From assembly GCA_019120475.1 (NCBI GenBank), contig DWVA01000159.1, forward strand, positions 1 to 37,032: a stretch of DNA of 37,032 nt. The letters run 5' to 3'. Origin of the DNA: Candidatus Blautia intestinipullorum. GTDB taxonomy: Bacteria; Bacillota; Clostridia; Lachnospirales; Lachnospiraceae. The notes under the pieces are model-generated. The model made no database searches and had not been told where the DNA came from. It was given only the letters and a program-made list of their open reading frames with translations. Each line of letters starts with the position of its first letter. Position 1 is the first letter of the stretch. This document shows, piece by piece, positions 8,356 to 15,347 of this stretch. Position numbers and translations under genes: made by a program.

Positions 8356-8865
8356 ATGGACAACAATATGAAAAAAAGATGGATTTCCCTTTATGTAGAG
8401 AATCAGGTAGGTGTGCTCTCCAAGATTTCGGGGCTTTTTTCCGGAAAATCCTACAATCTGGACAGCCTGACGGTAGGGACGACAGAAGATCCTACGGTAT
8501 CAAGAATGACCATCGCTACTGTCAGTGACGACGAGACTTTTGAGCAGATCAAAAAGCAGCTTAACCGTATGGTGGAGGTTATCAAGGTTATTGACTTTAC
8601 GGATATTTTTGTGAGGATGAAAGAGATCCTCTATGTAAAAGTGATGAAGTGTACCGCCGCGGATAAGGTGGAGGTATTCCAGATCGCGGAGACATTTAAA
8701 GCCAAGGTGATCGACTACGGAAGAGACAGCGTGCTTGTGGAATTTGTCCAGACGGCCACAAAAAACGACGCGGTTGTGAAGCTGATGAAGGAAGAATTTA
8801 AGACTATCGAGGTCGTCAGAGGAGGCAGCGTGGGAATCGAATCCATCAGTATGATGGAGAGGTGA
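8356..8865 (+). CDS. ilvN: Acetolactate synthase, small (regulatory) subunit
   Basis: A 169-residue regulatory subunit. The N-terminal ACT domain is recognised by RWISLYVENQVGVLSKISGLF and the following YNLDSLTVG. The C-terminal half is the second small-subunit domain that activates IlvB and binds the feedback inhibitor valine. Length is normal for bacterial IlvN (about 160-175). It follows ilvB after 19 nt with its own AAAGGAGAG site and shares the T-box-controlled transcript. A terminator-like hairpin ends the unit downstream. No ilvC, ilvD or leu genes follow, so the rest of the pathway is elsewhere. Confidence 0.93.
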   Translation: MDNNMKKRWISLYVENQVGVLSKISGLFSGKSYNLDSLTVGTTEDPTVSRMTIATVSDDETFEQIKKQLNRMVEVIKVIDFTDIFVRMKEILYVKVMKCTAADKVEVFQIAETFKAKVIDYGRDSVLVEFVQTATKNDAVVKLMKEEFKTIEVVRGGSVGIESISMMER

Positions 8866-8888
8866 TGATTTCATATGCATCTGGCGTG

Positions 8889-8957
8889 CAAATAGGACAG
8901 GTTTCTCATGAATGAGGTATTCATGGAATTGAAGAAGATTTGTCCTGTTTGTTTTTA
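8889..8957 (+). terminator. Branched terminator after ilvN
   Basis: The arms CAAATAGGACA (8889-8899) and TGTCCTGTTTG (8941-8951) pair, followed by TTTTTA. They enclose an inner perfect hairpin, CATGAAT-GAGGT-ATTCATG. The T-tract supports termination. Confidence 0.65.
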
Positions 8958-8979
8958 AGAGGAAAGAGGAGGAGATCAT

Positions 8980-9423
8980 ATGGGTTACAGATTCTGGGGA
9001 TGGGAACATGCGGACGCCCCGGCGGTAACAGACGAGTATAAGGGGATATGCACCCCGGTTGATCTGTATGACGCTCTGTCGGAGATCTGGTGCGCGGATA
9101 CCTGCGCGCCGAGGATGCGTCAGAACTGGACCAAGGAGAACAGAACACTGGGACAGTGTTCCATAACCGCTTTTCTGGCACAGGATATTTTCGGAGGGAA
9201 GGTGTACGGCGTACCCCGTCCTGACGGAAACTTTCACTGCTATAATGCAGCGGGGGACTGCCGTTTTGACCTGACAAGCGAACAGTTTGGAGATGAAGTT
9301 CTTGTGTATGAGAACAATCCGGAGCAGTTCCGGGAAGTGCACTTTGCCAAAGAAGAAAAAAGGCAGAGATACGAGTATCTGAAAAGAAAACTGAAAGAAT
9401 ACTGCGACAGAAGACAGCGCTAA
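8980..9423 (+). CDS. YunG-like conserved protein
   Basis: A 147-residue soluble protein without signal peptide or membrane span. The core (DLYDALSEIW, then GQCSITAFLAQDIFGGKVY, FHCYN and DLTSEQFG) resembles the YunG family of Bacillus: a GQC block with an F/Y-GG turn, an H-x-YN segment and a DLT motif. The invariant-looking Cys, His and Asp would suit a papain-like or transglutaminase-like active site. That is inference, and the family has no function I can state. A charged C-terminal helix (residues about 118-147) ends the protein. AAAGAGGAGGAG precedes the ATG. It has its own terminators on both sides, so it appears monocistronic. Confidence 0.6.
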   Translation: MGYRFWGWEHADAPAVTDEYKGICTPVDLYDALSEIWCADTCAPRMRQNWTKENRTLGQCSITAFLAQDIFGGKVYGVPRPDGNFHCYNAAGDCRFDLTSEQFGDEVLVYENNPEQFREVHFAKEEKRQRYEYLKRKLKEYCDRRQR

Positions 9424-9453
9424 TGTACAAGGGGACAATAAGGTCGATAAATA

Positions 9454-9507
9454 AAGAAGGCTTCCGGCATCTGTGACTATAACAGTCATGGATGGGGAAG
9501 CCTTCTT
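9454..9507. terminator. Bidirectional terminator between the YunG-like and thioesterase genes
   Basis: AAGAAGGCTTCC (9454-9465) pairs with GGAAGCCTTCTT (9496-9507). The loop contains a second pairing (CATC with GATG, and TGACT with AGTCA). T-rich flanks occur on both sides of this convergent junction. Confidence 0.75.
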
Positions 9508-9511
9508 AGAT

Positions 9512-9940
9512 TTATGCAGGGGCGCTGCCGGCATATCCGCAAAGCGCTTCATAAAATTCCGGAAAGTCCTTTTTCAGACGGATGAGATTTCCGGAAGTAT
9601 CCAGAAAGCAGTGTTCGGAATGTGCCTGGCAGACAACTTTTCCTTCAGTATTTTTCATGGTATAGGCAAGTTTCAGCCGCACGCCCTTAAATTCTGCGAT
9701 AGAAACGGTAATCGTGATTTTTTCAGCAAAGGTGGTGCTGATCATATATTTGCAGTCCACGGCGGTAACAGGCGAAACGATGCCCAGTGATTCCAGCTTT
9801 GCGTAATCCCACCCCATTTGGGCAAGAAAATCGACGCGGGCCTCCTCCATCCAGCGGATGTAGTTGGAGTGATGAGTGATTCCCATTTTGTCTGTCTCGT
9901 AATATTGAACGGTATGTGTATATGGTAAGAATGTGTTCAT
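9512..9940 (-). CDS. Acyl-CoA thioesterase, YbgC/FadM hot-dog family
   Basis: A 142-residue single hot-dog-fold thioesterase, probably hydrolysing short- to medium-chain acyl-CoAs in the cytoplasm. The catalytic block is VQYYETDKMGITHHSNYIRWMEEAR. D17 is the nucleophile or base of the 4-hydroxybenzoyl-CoA thioesterase family, followed by the H-x-x-N motif and the long central helix. Length is standard. The start follows CAGGAGGCAGCAGC. It is monocistronic, convergent with the YunG-like gene and divergent from the methylene-THF reductase operon. No neighbour indicates a specific substrate. Confidence 0.86.
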   Translation of the reverse strand: MNTFLPYTHTVQYYETDKMGITHHSNYIRWMEEARVDFLAQMGWDYAKLESLGIVSPVTAVDCKYMISTTFAEKITITVSIAEFKGVRLKLAYTMKNTEGKVVCQAHSEHCFLDTSGNLIRLKKDFPEFYEALCGYAGSAPA

Positions 9941-10104
9941 GCTGCTGCCTCCTGTATGAAATTGATGCCAGCGTGAGATAACCGGACGCTTTATTTTCTA
10001 TTAAAACACCAATAAAAGATAAAGACAATAGAGTTATTATGAATAAAAAAATCGTAAAAGGATTTTTTTGTTAAAAATGGAAAGATGTGCGGCGAAAAAA
10101 ACAC

Positions 10105-10123
10105 AAGAATTAAAAAAATTCTT
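10105..10123. promoter_or_regulatory. Inverted repeat upstream of rnfC2
   Basis: AAGAATT and AATTCTT are separated by AAAAA. The repeat lies about 35-50 nt upstream of the -10 of rnfC2-metV-metF, inside the 250-bp region divergent with the thioesterase. This is a candidate operator only. The rest of this A+T-rich region shows nothing else clear. Confidence 0.3.
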
Positions 10124-10153
10124 CAAAAACTATATATAAAAATACAGAAACTA

Positions 10154-10162
10154 TGGTACAAT
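10154..10162 (+). promoter_or_regulatory. Extended -10 promoter of rnfC2-metV-metF
   Basis: TGGTACAAT contains a TG-extended -10 (TACAAT, 10157-10162), with no recognisable -35. It lies about 50 nt upstream of the preferred TTG start at 10211. Confidence 0.5.
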
Positions 10163-10210
10163 TAGATTTGCTAAAGGGTTTGTAAAACAATGTGTAAGGA
10201 AGGTGAGCAA

Positions 10211-12172
10211 TTGGAAAACTATACCAAGTATAAGTTGAAAAGTAATGATGAACTGAAATCTTTGCTGGCCGACAAAGATCATCTGTTTGTCATTGCCTGC
10301 AACAAGTGCTTCAAGGAATTTGAAACCGTTGATGAACCGGATTGCGGGGAGTTTGAGAAAATTGCTGCGGAACAGGGAAAGACCATTACAGGCAGCGCCA
10401 AGGTGGACTTTCTGTGCAACAAAACGCTGACAGAAAAGAAACTTAAGGATATGATCCCGGAGGGTACGGAGAATGTGATCGTGATCTCCTGCGGCCTTGG
10501 TATCCAGACAACCGCGGAGTTAGCGGGAAAACCAGTATATGCGGCCAGCAATTCTCTGAATTACAGAGGACATCACGGAATGGCTCTTACGAAAAAGAGC
10601 TGCGATGCCTGCGCGCAGTGCTATCTGAATATTACCGGAGGAATCTGTCCTATCGTCGACTGTTCCAAGAGTCTGGTAAACGGTCAGTGCGGCGGCGCGA
10701 AAAACGGAAAATGTGAAGTGGACAGCAGCAAGGACTGCGCATGGGAAAAAATTTATTACAGACTGGAAAAACAGGGACGTCTTGAGGAGTTCTTAAACCA
10801 GCCGGTACAGATCAGAGATTACTCCAAGGTGAACGTCAAAGAGGTCAACGATTATGTAAAAGCTATCCGTGAAAATCGGCTTGACGGCTACTACGGCGGC
10901 GTTCATCCTTCAGAGCGCAAGGAATTCTCCGAGCATCTTGCCCTGGAAAGATTCCCTGAGCCGGAAGAGGTTGTGATCCCGCTTTCTATGCATGCGGGAG
11001 CTCCGGCGGAACCGACGGTAAAGGTAGGCGATACTGTAAAAGTAGGCCAGAAGATCGGCGAGGCGGCAGCCTTCATCAGCAGTCCGGTACACTCCAGCGT
11101 AAGCGGTACGGTTATTGCTATTGAACCACGTAAACATGCAACAAGAGGCGAGTGCATGTCTGTTGTCATCCGTTCAGACGGTAAAAACACTCTGCACGAA
11201 TCTGTACAGCCTCACAAGGATCTTGACAGCCTGACTCCTGACGAGATCGTAGATATCGTCCGCGAAGCCGGAATTGTGGGTATGGGCGGAGCCGGATTCC
11301 CGACTTCTGTTAAATTAAAGCCTGCGAAGCCGGTGGATACCATTCTTCTGAACGGCTGCGAGTGCGAGCCGCTTTTGACGGCGGACCACAGAGTGCTTCT
11401 GGAATATGCGGATGACGTGATCTATGGACTTAAAGCCATGATGAAGACTGTAAACGCGGAAAAGGGTATTATCGTAATTGAAGACAATAAACCGGACGCT
11501 ATTGAACTTCTGGAAGCGAAAACCGCAGAGTATGACAATATAGAAGTGGTGACAGCAAAAACGAAATATCCTCAGGGCGCTGAGAAGATGCTGATCAAGC
11601 GCGTTCTGAAAAGACAGGTTCCAAGCGGCGGTCTGCCGGCGGACGTAGGCTGTGTGGTAGCCAATGTCAGCACTACGAAAGCAATCTCCGACGCGATCCA
11701 GAAGGGTATGCCTCTGATCGAGCGTGTTGTAACAGTTACGGGAGAGAAACTGAAAAAGCCGGGCAACTATATTGTGAAGATCGGTACCAATACAAAAGAT
11801 CTGATCGATTACTGCGGCGGCACTACAGACGACGACTATATGATCAAGGCAGGCGGGCCGATGATGGGCTTTGACGTTCCGGATCCCAATGTGCCGATCA
11901 TGAAGGGTTCCAACGGAATCATCGTTATCGATACAGATGAGACAAAAGAGCAGCCGTGTATTAAGTGCGGACGCTGCGTGGACGTCTGTCCTATGGAACT
12001 TTCACCTCTCTATTTCTCCAAGTATGCCGATGAGGAGAACTGGCAGGGAATGAAGGAAAAGAACGTAATGGACTGCATCGAATGCAGATGCTGCGAATAT
12101 ATCTGTTCCTCCAAGATTCCGCTGGTCAGCAAGATCAAAGCCGGCAAAAATGCAGTAAGGGGGATGAAGTGA
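10211..12172 (+). CDS. rnfC2: RnfC-like electron-transfer subunit with N-terminal MetV domain (methylene-THF reductase complex)
   Basis: A 653-residue fusion from the TTG at 10211, chosen because AAGGAAGGTGAG sits directly before it. An in-frame ATG at 10190 would add seven residues. Residues about 1-200 are a MetV-type domain: IACNKCFKEF, a CDACAQCYLN block, then GGICPIVDCSKSL and a Cys-rich GQCGGAKNGKCEVD segment. The remainder is RnfC-like: GGVHPSE, a barrel-sandwich segment (VKVGDTVKVGQKIGEA), the flavin/NADH site GMGGAGFPTSVKL, LLNGCECEPLLTADHR, and two C-terminal [4Fe-4S] motifs, CIKCGRCVDVCP and CIECRCCEYIC. It probably feeds electrons from NADH to MetV/MetF. It lacks membrane segments, and no other rnf genes are adjacent. 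Confidence 0.87.
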   Translation: MENYTKYKLKSNDELKSLLADKDHLFVIACNKCFKEFETVDEPDCGEFEKIAAEQGKTITGSAKVDFLCNKTLTEKKLKDMIPEGTENVIVISCGLGIQTTAELAGKPVYAASNSLNYRGHHGMALTKKSCDACAQCYLNITGGICPIVDCSKSLVNGQCGGAKNGKCEVDSSKDCAWEKIYYRLEKQGRLEEFLNQPVQIRDYSKVNVKEVNDYVKAIRENRLDGYYGGVHPSERKEFSEHLALERFPEPEEVVIPLSMHAGAPAEPTVKVGDTVKVGQKIGEAAAFISSPVHSSVSGTVIAIEPRKHATRGECMSVVIRSDGKNTLHESVQPHKDLDSLTPDEIVDIVREAGIVGMGGAGFPTSVKLKPAKPVDTILLNGCECEPLLTADHRVLLEYADDVIYGLKAMMKTVNAEKGIIVIEDNKPDAIELLEAKTAEYDNIEVVTAKTKYPQGAEKMLIKRVLKRQVPSGGLPADVGCVVANVSTTKAISDAIQKGMPLIERVVTVTGEKLKKPGNYIVKIGTNTKDLIDYCGGTTDDDYMIKAGGPMMGFDVPDPNVPIMKGSNGIIVIDTDETKEQPCIKCGRCVDVCPMELSPLYFSKYADEENWQGMKEKNVMDCIECRCCEYICSSKIPLVSKIKAGKNAVRGMK

Positions 12173-12173
12173 T

Positions 12174-12797
12174 ATGTTGATTACCCAGTTAAAAGAAAAA
12201 GAAACCATCGCGTCTCTGACAGAGGGCAAAAAAGTCTTTATCATTAACTGTCATGGATGCAAAGAGGTTCATTTCCCGGAAAAAGAAGCGGAAGCGATGG
12301 AGAAAGAAATGGCTGCCGAAGGAAAGGTAACAGGGGTCCTTACGACAGATTACATATGTAATCCGGATAATATGAAGCTCCGTCTCCAGAAACATATGGC
12401 GGAAATCGAAGCCGCTGACGCTGTGCTTGTACTTTCCTGCGGAGTGGGCGTTCAGACCATTTCAGAGTATCTGGAGGATAAACCGGTATATGCAGCCTGC
12501 GATACTTATCCGCTGCCCGGATATCAGGGAGTGACTCCTCTTGAATACGACTGCGATCAGTGCGGCGAATGCTATTTGAACCTGACCGGAGGGATCTGCC
12601 CCATCACCGCCTGTTCCAAGAGCCTTGTCAACGGCCAGTGCGGAGGTTCAAAAAACGGCAAATGCGAAGTGGACAGCAGTATGGAATGCGGATGGGAGCG
12701 CATTTACAGACGCCTGGCCCAGTTAGGCCGTCTCGATGTGCTGAAATGTCCCACTCAGATCCGTAATTTCGCCACTGACGAAGAAGTTTCCAAGTGA
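12174..12797 (+). CDS. metV: Methylene-THF reductase accessory iron-sulfur subunit
   Basis: A 207-residue MetV homologue, the zinc/iron-sulfur partner of MetF in Wood-Ljungdahl-type methylene-tetrahydrofolate reductases. An N-terminal NCHGCKEVHFP motif, a mid-protein LSCGVGVQT, and the conserved C-terminal cysteine block (CDQCGECYLNLTGGICP, then CSKSLVNGQCGG and KCEVDSS) are visible. The same architecture occurs in the first 200 residues of the upstream fusion protein. This points to a domain duplication, with nearly identical stretches such as CSKSLVNGQCGG and NGKCEVDSS. The ATG is one base after the rnfC2 stop, so translation is coupled. The 98-nt gap to metF carries a strong palindrome. 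Confidence 0.88.
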   Translation: MLITQLKEKETIASLTEGKKVFIINCHGCKEVHFPEKEAEAMEKEMAAEGKVTGVLTTDYICNPDNMKLRLQKHMAEIEAADAVLVLSCGVGVQTISEYLEDKPVYAACDTYPLPGYQGVTPLEYDCDQCGECYLNLTGGICPITACSKSLVNGQCGGSKNGKCEVDSSMECGWERIYRRLAQLGRLDVLKCPTQIRNFATDEEVSK

Positions 12798-12832
12798 TGA
12801 GAAACGTGTGAAAGACCTTTCAGGAATCTCCT

Positions 12833-12848
12833 GTCTGCCGCGGCAGAC
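12833..12848 (+). other. 16-nt perfect palindrome (hairpin) between metV and metF
   Basis: GTCTGCCGCGGCAGAC is perfectly self-complementary. It is followed by GCGGCAGTCTGCGGG, which can pair with it alternatively. There is no U-tract, so an mRNA processing or stability element, rather than a terminator, is the likely reading. Confidence 0.5.
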
Positions 12849-12895
12849 GCGGCAGTCTGCGGGATATGATTTTAAGATGATTGGAGTAAAATAAA

Positions 12896-13777
12896 ATGAA
12901 AATTACAGAAGCATTTGAACGTGGAGAATTTGTAGTTACGGCGGAAGTAGGACCGCCGAAAGGATTTCATATTGAACATATGCTGGAGGAGGCAAAGACC
13001 TATCTCAGCGATATCACAGCAGTAAACGTAACAGATAATCAGTCTTCTGTTATGCGCCTTGGTTCCCTGGCAACCTGCAAAGCCTTAAAGGACGAGGGAC
13101 TGACTCCTATTTTCCAGATGACCTGCCGTGACAGGAACCGTATCGCTCTGGAATCCGACCTTTTAAGCGCAGCAATGTTCGGGATCGAGAACCTTCTGAT
13201 CTTAACAGGAGATCACACGAAGCTGGGAGATCATCCTCAGGCAAAACCTGTTTTTGACCTGGATTCCGTATCTCTTCTCCATACAGTGAAGCTGCTGGAA
13301 TCCGGCGTGGATCTGGGCGGAAACGAGCTGGTAGGCGAGCCGCCGAAGTTTGCCAAGGGCGCTGTCGTATCCCCCTGCAGCGATTCTGTAGATGTTCAGC
13401 TTGCGAAGATGGAGAGAAAAGTTGCCGCAGGCGCGGAGTACTTCCAGACACAGGCTGTTTATGAGCCGGAGAAATTTATCCAGTTTATGGAAAAAGCAAA
13501 ACAGTTTGGCAAACCTGTTCAGCTTGGAATCGTAATCCCGAAATCTGTGGGAATGTGCCGTTACATGAACGCAAACGTTGCCGGAATCCACATTCCGGAG
13601 GATATGATCAATGAGCTGAAAGCAGATAAAGAAAAGACAAAAGCCGGTATCACCGGAGTTGAGATCGCCGCGCGTATTATCAGAGAATGCAAGCCGTACT
13701 GCCAGGGCGTACATATCATGGCAATGGGCTGGGAGTCCAAAGTACCGTCTCTTCTGGAACAGGCAGGACTCAGATAA
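12896..13777 (+). CDS. metF: Methylenetetrahydrofolate reductase, catalytic subunit
   Basis: A 293-residue FAD/FMN TIM-barrel enzyme reducing 5,10-methylene-THF to 5-methyl-THF, used for methionine synthesis and as the methyl-branch reductase of acetogenesis. Recognisable family segments are VVTAEVGPPKG (active-site glutamate), VNVTDNQSSVMR, MTCRDRNRIALESDLL, LLILTGDH, EYFQTQAVY and GIVIPKSVGM. It belongs to the short clostridial form that works with MetV rather than the E. coli type. It is third in the operon after rnfC2 and metV, with a weak GGAG site before the ATG. A terminator follows about 30 nt after the stop. Confidence 0.93.
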   Translation: MKITEAFERGEFVVTAEVGPPKGFHIEHMLEEAKTYLSDITAVNVTDNQSSVMRLGSLATCKALKDEGLTPIFQMTCRDRNRIALESDLLSAAMFGIENLLILTGDHTKLGDHPQAKPVFDLDSVSLLHTVKLLESGVDLGGNELVGEPPKFAKGAVVSPCSDSVDVQLAKMERKVAAGAEYFQTQAVYEPEKFIQFMEKAKQFGKPVQLGIVIPKSVGMCRYMNANVAGIHIPEDMINELKADKEKTKAGITGVEIAARIIRECKPYCQGVHIMAMGWESKVPSLLEQAGLR

Positions 13778-13803
13778 ACTGAATAGAAAAGATGCGTAAA
13801 CCA

Positions 13804-13846
13804 GGAGGAGCTGTTTGAAAGTTAGATTTCAGAACAGCTCCTTTTA
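13804..13846 (+). terminator. Terminator after metF
   Basis: GGAGCTGTT (13807-13815) pairs with AACAGCTCC (13833-13841), extended by an inner TGAAA/TTTCA pairing and followed by CTTTT. Confidence 0.75.
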
Positions 13847-13892
13847 AAAAAACCGGGAAATTAAATTTTATTTTCAAAGGAGGCGAAACAAT

Positions 13893-15281
13893 ATGGCAAA
13901 GTACAGATGCAGTGTATGCGGCTACATTTACGATGAGGAGAAGGAAGGCGCTCCTTTTTCTGAACTGAAGGAATGTCCGGTATGTCATCAGTCCACGGAA
14001 AAGTTTATCGTTTATGAGGAAGACCATGGTATGGAGCCGCCCCGTGAAAAAGAGCTGAAGCTGGAGTATCCAAGAGAGTTTGTCCGTCAGGATGAATCCT
14101 GCAGATACATGAAAGAGATCCATGAGATGGCCGTGACAGGAAAAAGTATCTCCGCGTCTATGGGAACGGAGCTTCCTATGCCATCCTGGGACGATATTCT
14201 CATCCTGGGAGCGCAGCTTGATCCTATGCCCCTAGAGGAGGGCGCGCCTGTAAAAACGACAACAGTGATCGGAAAACATGCGGAAAAGCCGCTGGTTCTG
14301 GAGAATCCGGTGTATGTTTCCCATATGTCCTTTGGAGCTTTATCAAGAGAGGCGAAAATTTCACTGGCAAGAGGCTCCGCCATGGCAAAAAACGCCATGT
14401 GTTCCGGCGAAGGCGGAATTCTTCCGGAGGAGATGCAGGCGGCTGACAAGTATATTTTCGAGTATGTGGGAAATCTTTACAGTGTAACTCCTGAGAATCT
14501 CAGAAATGCCGACGCTATAGAGATCAAGATTGGCCAGGGTACAAAACCCGGTATGGGAGGCCATCTTCCGGGAGAAAAGGTTACCCGGGAGATCAGCGAG
14601 GTAAGAAATAAGCCTATGGGAAAAGATGTGATCGCTCCTTCCAGATTTCCCGGTATCAACACAAAAGAGGATCTGAAAAATCTCATCGCGCAGCTCAGAT
14701 ACGCCTCAGAAGGCCGTCCTATCGGCGTAAAGATCGCGGCGGGAAGGATAGAGAGAGATCTGGCCTTCTGCGTTTACGGAGAGCCGGACTTTATTACCAT
14801 AGACGGGCGCGGCGGGGCTACGGGCTCGTCTCCAAAACTCTTGAGAGATTCCTCCAGTGTTCCTACAGTTTATGCTCTTCACAGAGCAAGAAAATATCTG
14901 GACAGCATCCATTCCGACATCAGCCTGATCATTACAGGAGGCCTTAGGGTCTCTTCGGATTTTGCAAAGGCCATCGCCATGGGCGCGGATGCGGTGGCAG
15001 TTGCGTCTGCGGCCCTGATCGCAATGGCCTGTCAGCAGTATAAGATCTGCGGTACAGGAATGTGTCCTATGGGAATCGCCACGCAGGACGAGGATCTCAG
15101 AGCCCGTCTTCATGAAGACGCGGCTGCGGCGAGAGTTACGAACTTTCTGAACGTTTCGCTGGAAGAGCTGAAAATGTTTGCGAGGATCACGGGACACGAG
15201 AATCTGCATGATCTTTCCGTGGAAGATCTGTGTACGATAAGCAGGGAGATCAGCGAATATACAAACATACCTCACGCATGA
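13893..15281 (+). CDS. Rubredoxin-domain/glutamate-synthase-like FMN protein
   Basis: A 462-residue fusion. Residues 1-40 are a shortened rubredoxin domain: C6-x2-C9 (CSVCGYIYDEE) and C28-x2-C31 (CPVC), iron-binding. From about residue 85 it is the FMN-binding glutamate synthase barrel: MSFGALSREAKISLARG, GEGGILPEE, IKIGQGTKPGMGGHLPGEKV, ISLIITGGLRVSSDFAKAIAMGADAV. A [3Fe-4S]-type cysteine set lies at C380, C386 and C391 (CQQYKICGTGMCPMGIATQ). It lacks the glutaminase domain of classical GltB. Either ammonia is supplied by a separate protein or the enzyme is a different flavoprotein. AAAGGAGGCGAAACA precedes the ATG. It follows the metF terminator and so is probably transcribed separately. 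True activity is unproven. Confidence 0.85.
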   Translation: MAKYRCSVCGYIYDEEKEGAPFSELKECPVCHQSTEKFIVYEEDHGMEPPREKELKLEYPREFVRQDESCRYMKEIHEMAVTGKSISASMGTELPMPSWDDILILGAQLDPMPLEEGAPVKTTTVIGKHAEKPLVLENPVYVSHMSFGALSREAKISLARGSAMAKNAMCSGEGGILPEEMQAADKYIFEYVGNLYSVTPENLRNADAIEIKIGQGTKPGMGGHLPGEKVTREISEVRNKPMGKDVIAPSRFPGINTKEDLKNLIAQLRYASEGRPIGVKIAAGRIERDLAFCVYGEPDFITIDGRGGATGSSPKLLRDSSSVPTVYALHRARKYLDSIHSDISLIITGGLRVSSDFAKAIAMGADAVAVASAALIAMACQQYKICGTGMCPMGIATQDEDLRARLHEDAAAARVTNFLNVSLEELKMFARITGHENLHDLSVEDLCTISREISEYTNIPHA

Positions 15282-15347
15282 TCTTGGGTTTGCCTGTTGT
15301 TGGCTTGTTTTGAAACTATACTGCTAAGAAAAATAAGGAGGTTAGTC

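Noticed and set aside
6903..8366. Long minus-strand open frame (487 codons) opposite ilvB.
   Set aside because: It is a codon-bias shadow: Cys/His/Arg-rich translation, no start site, and fully antisense to a clear IlvB.
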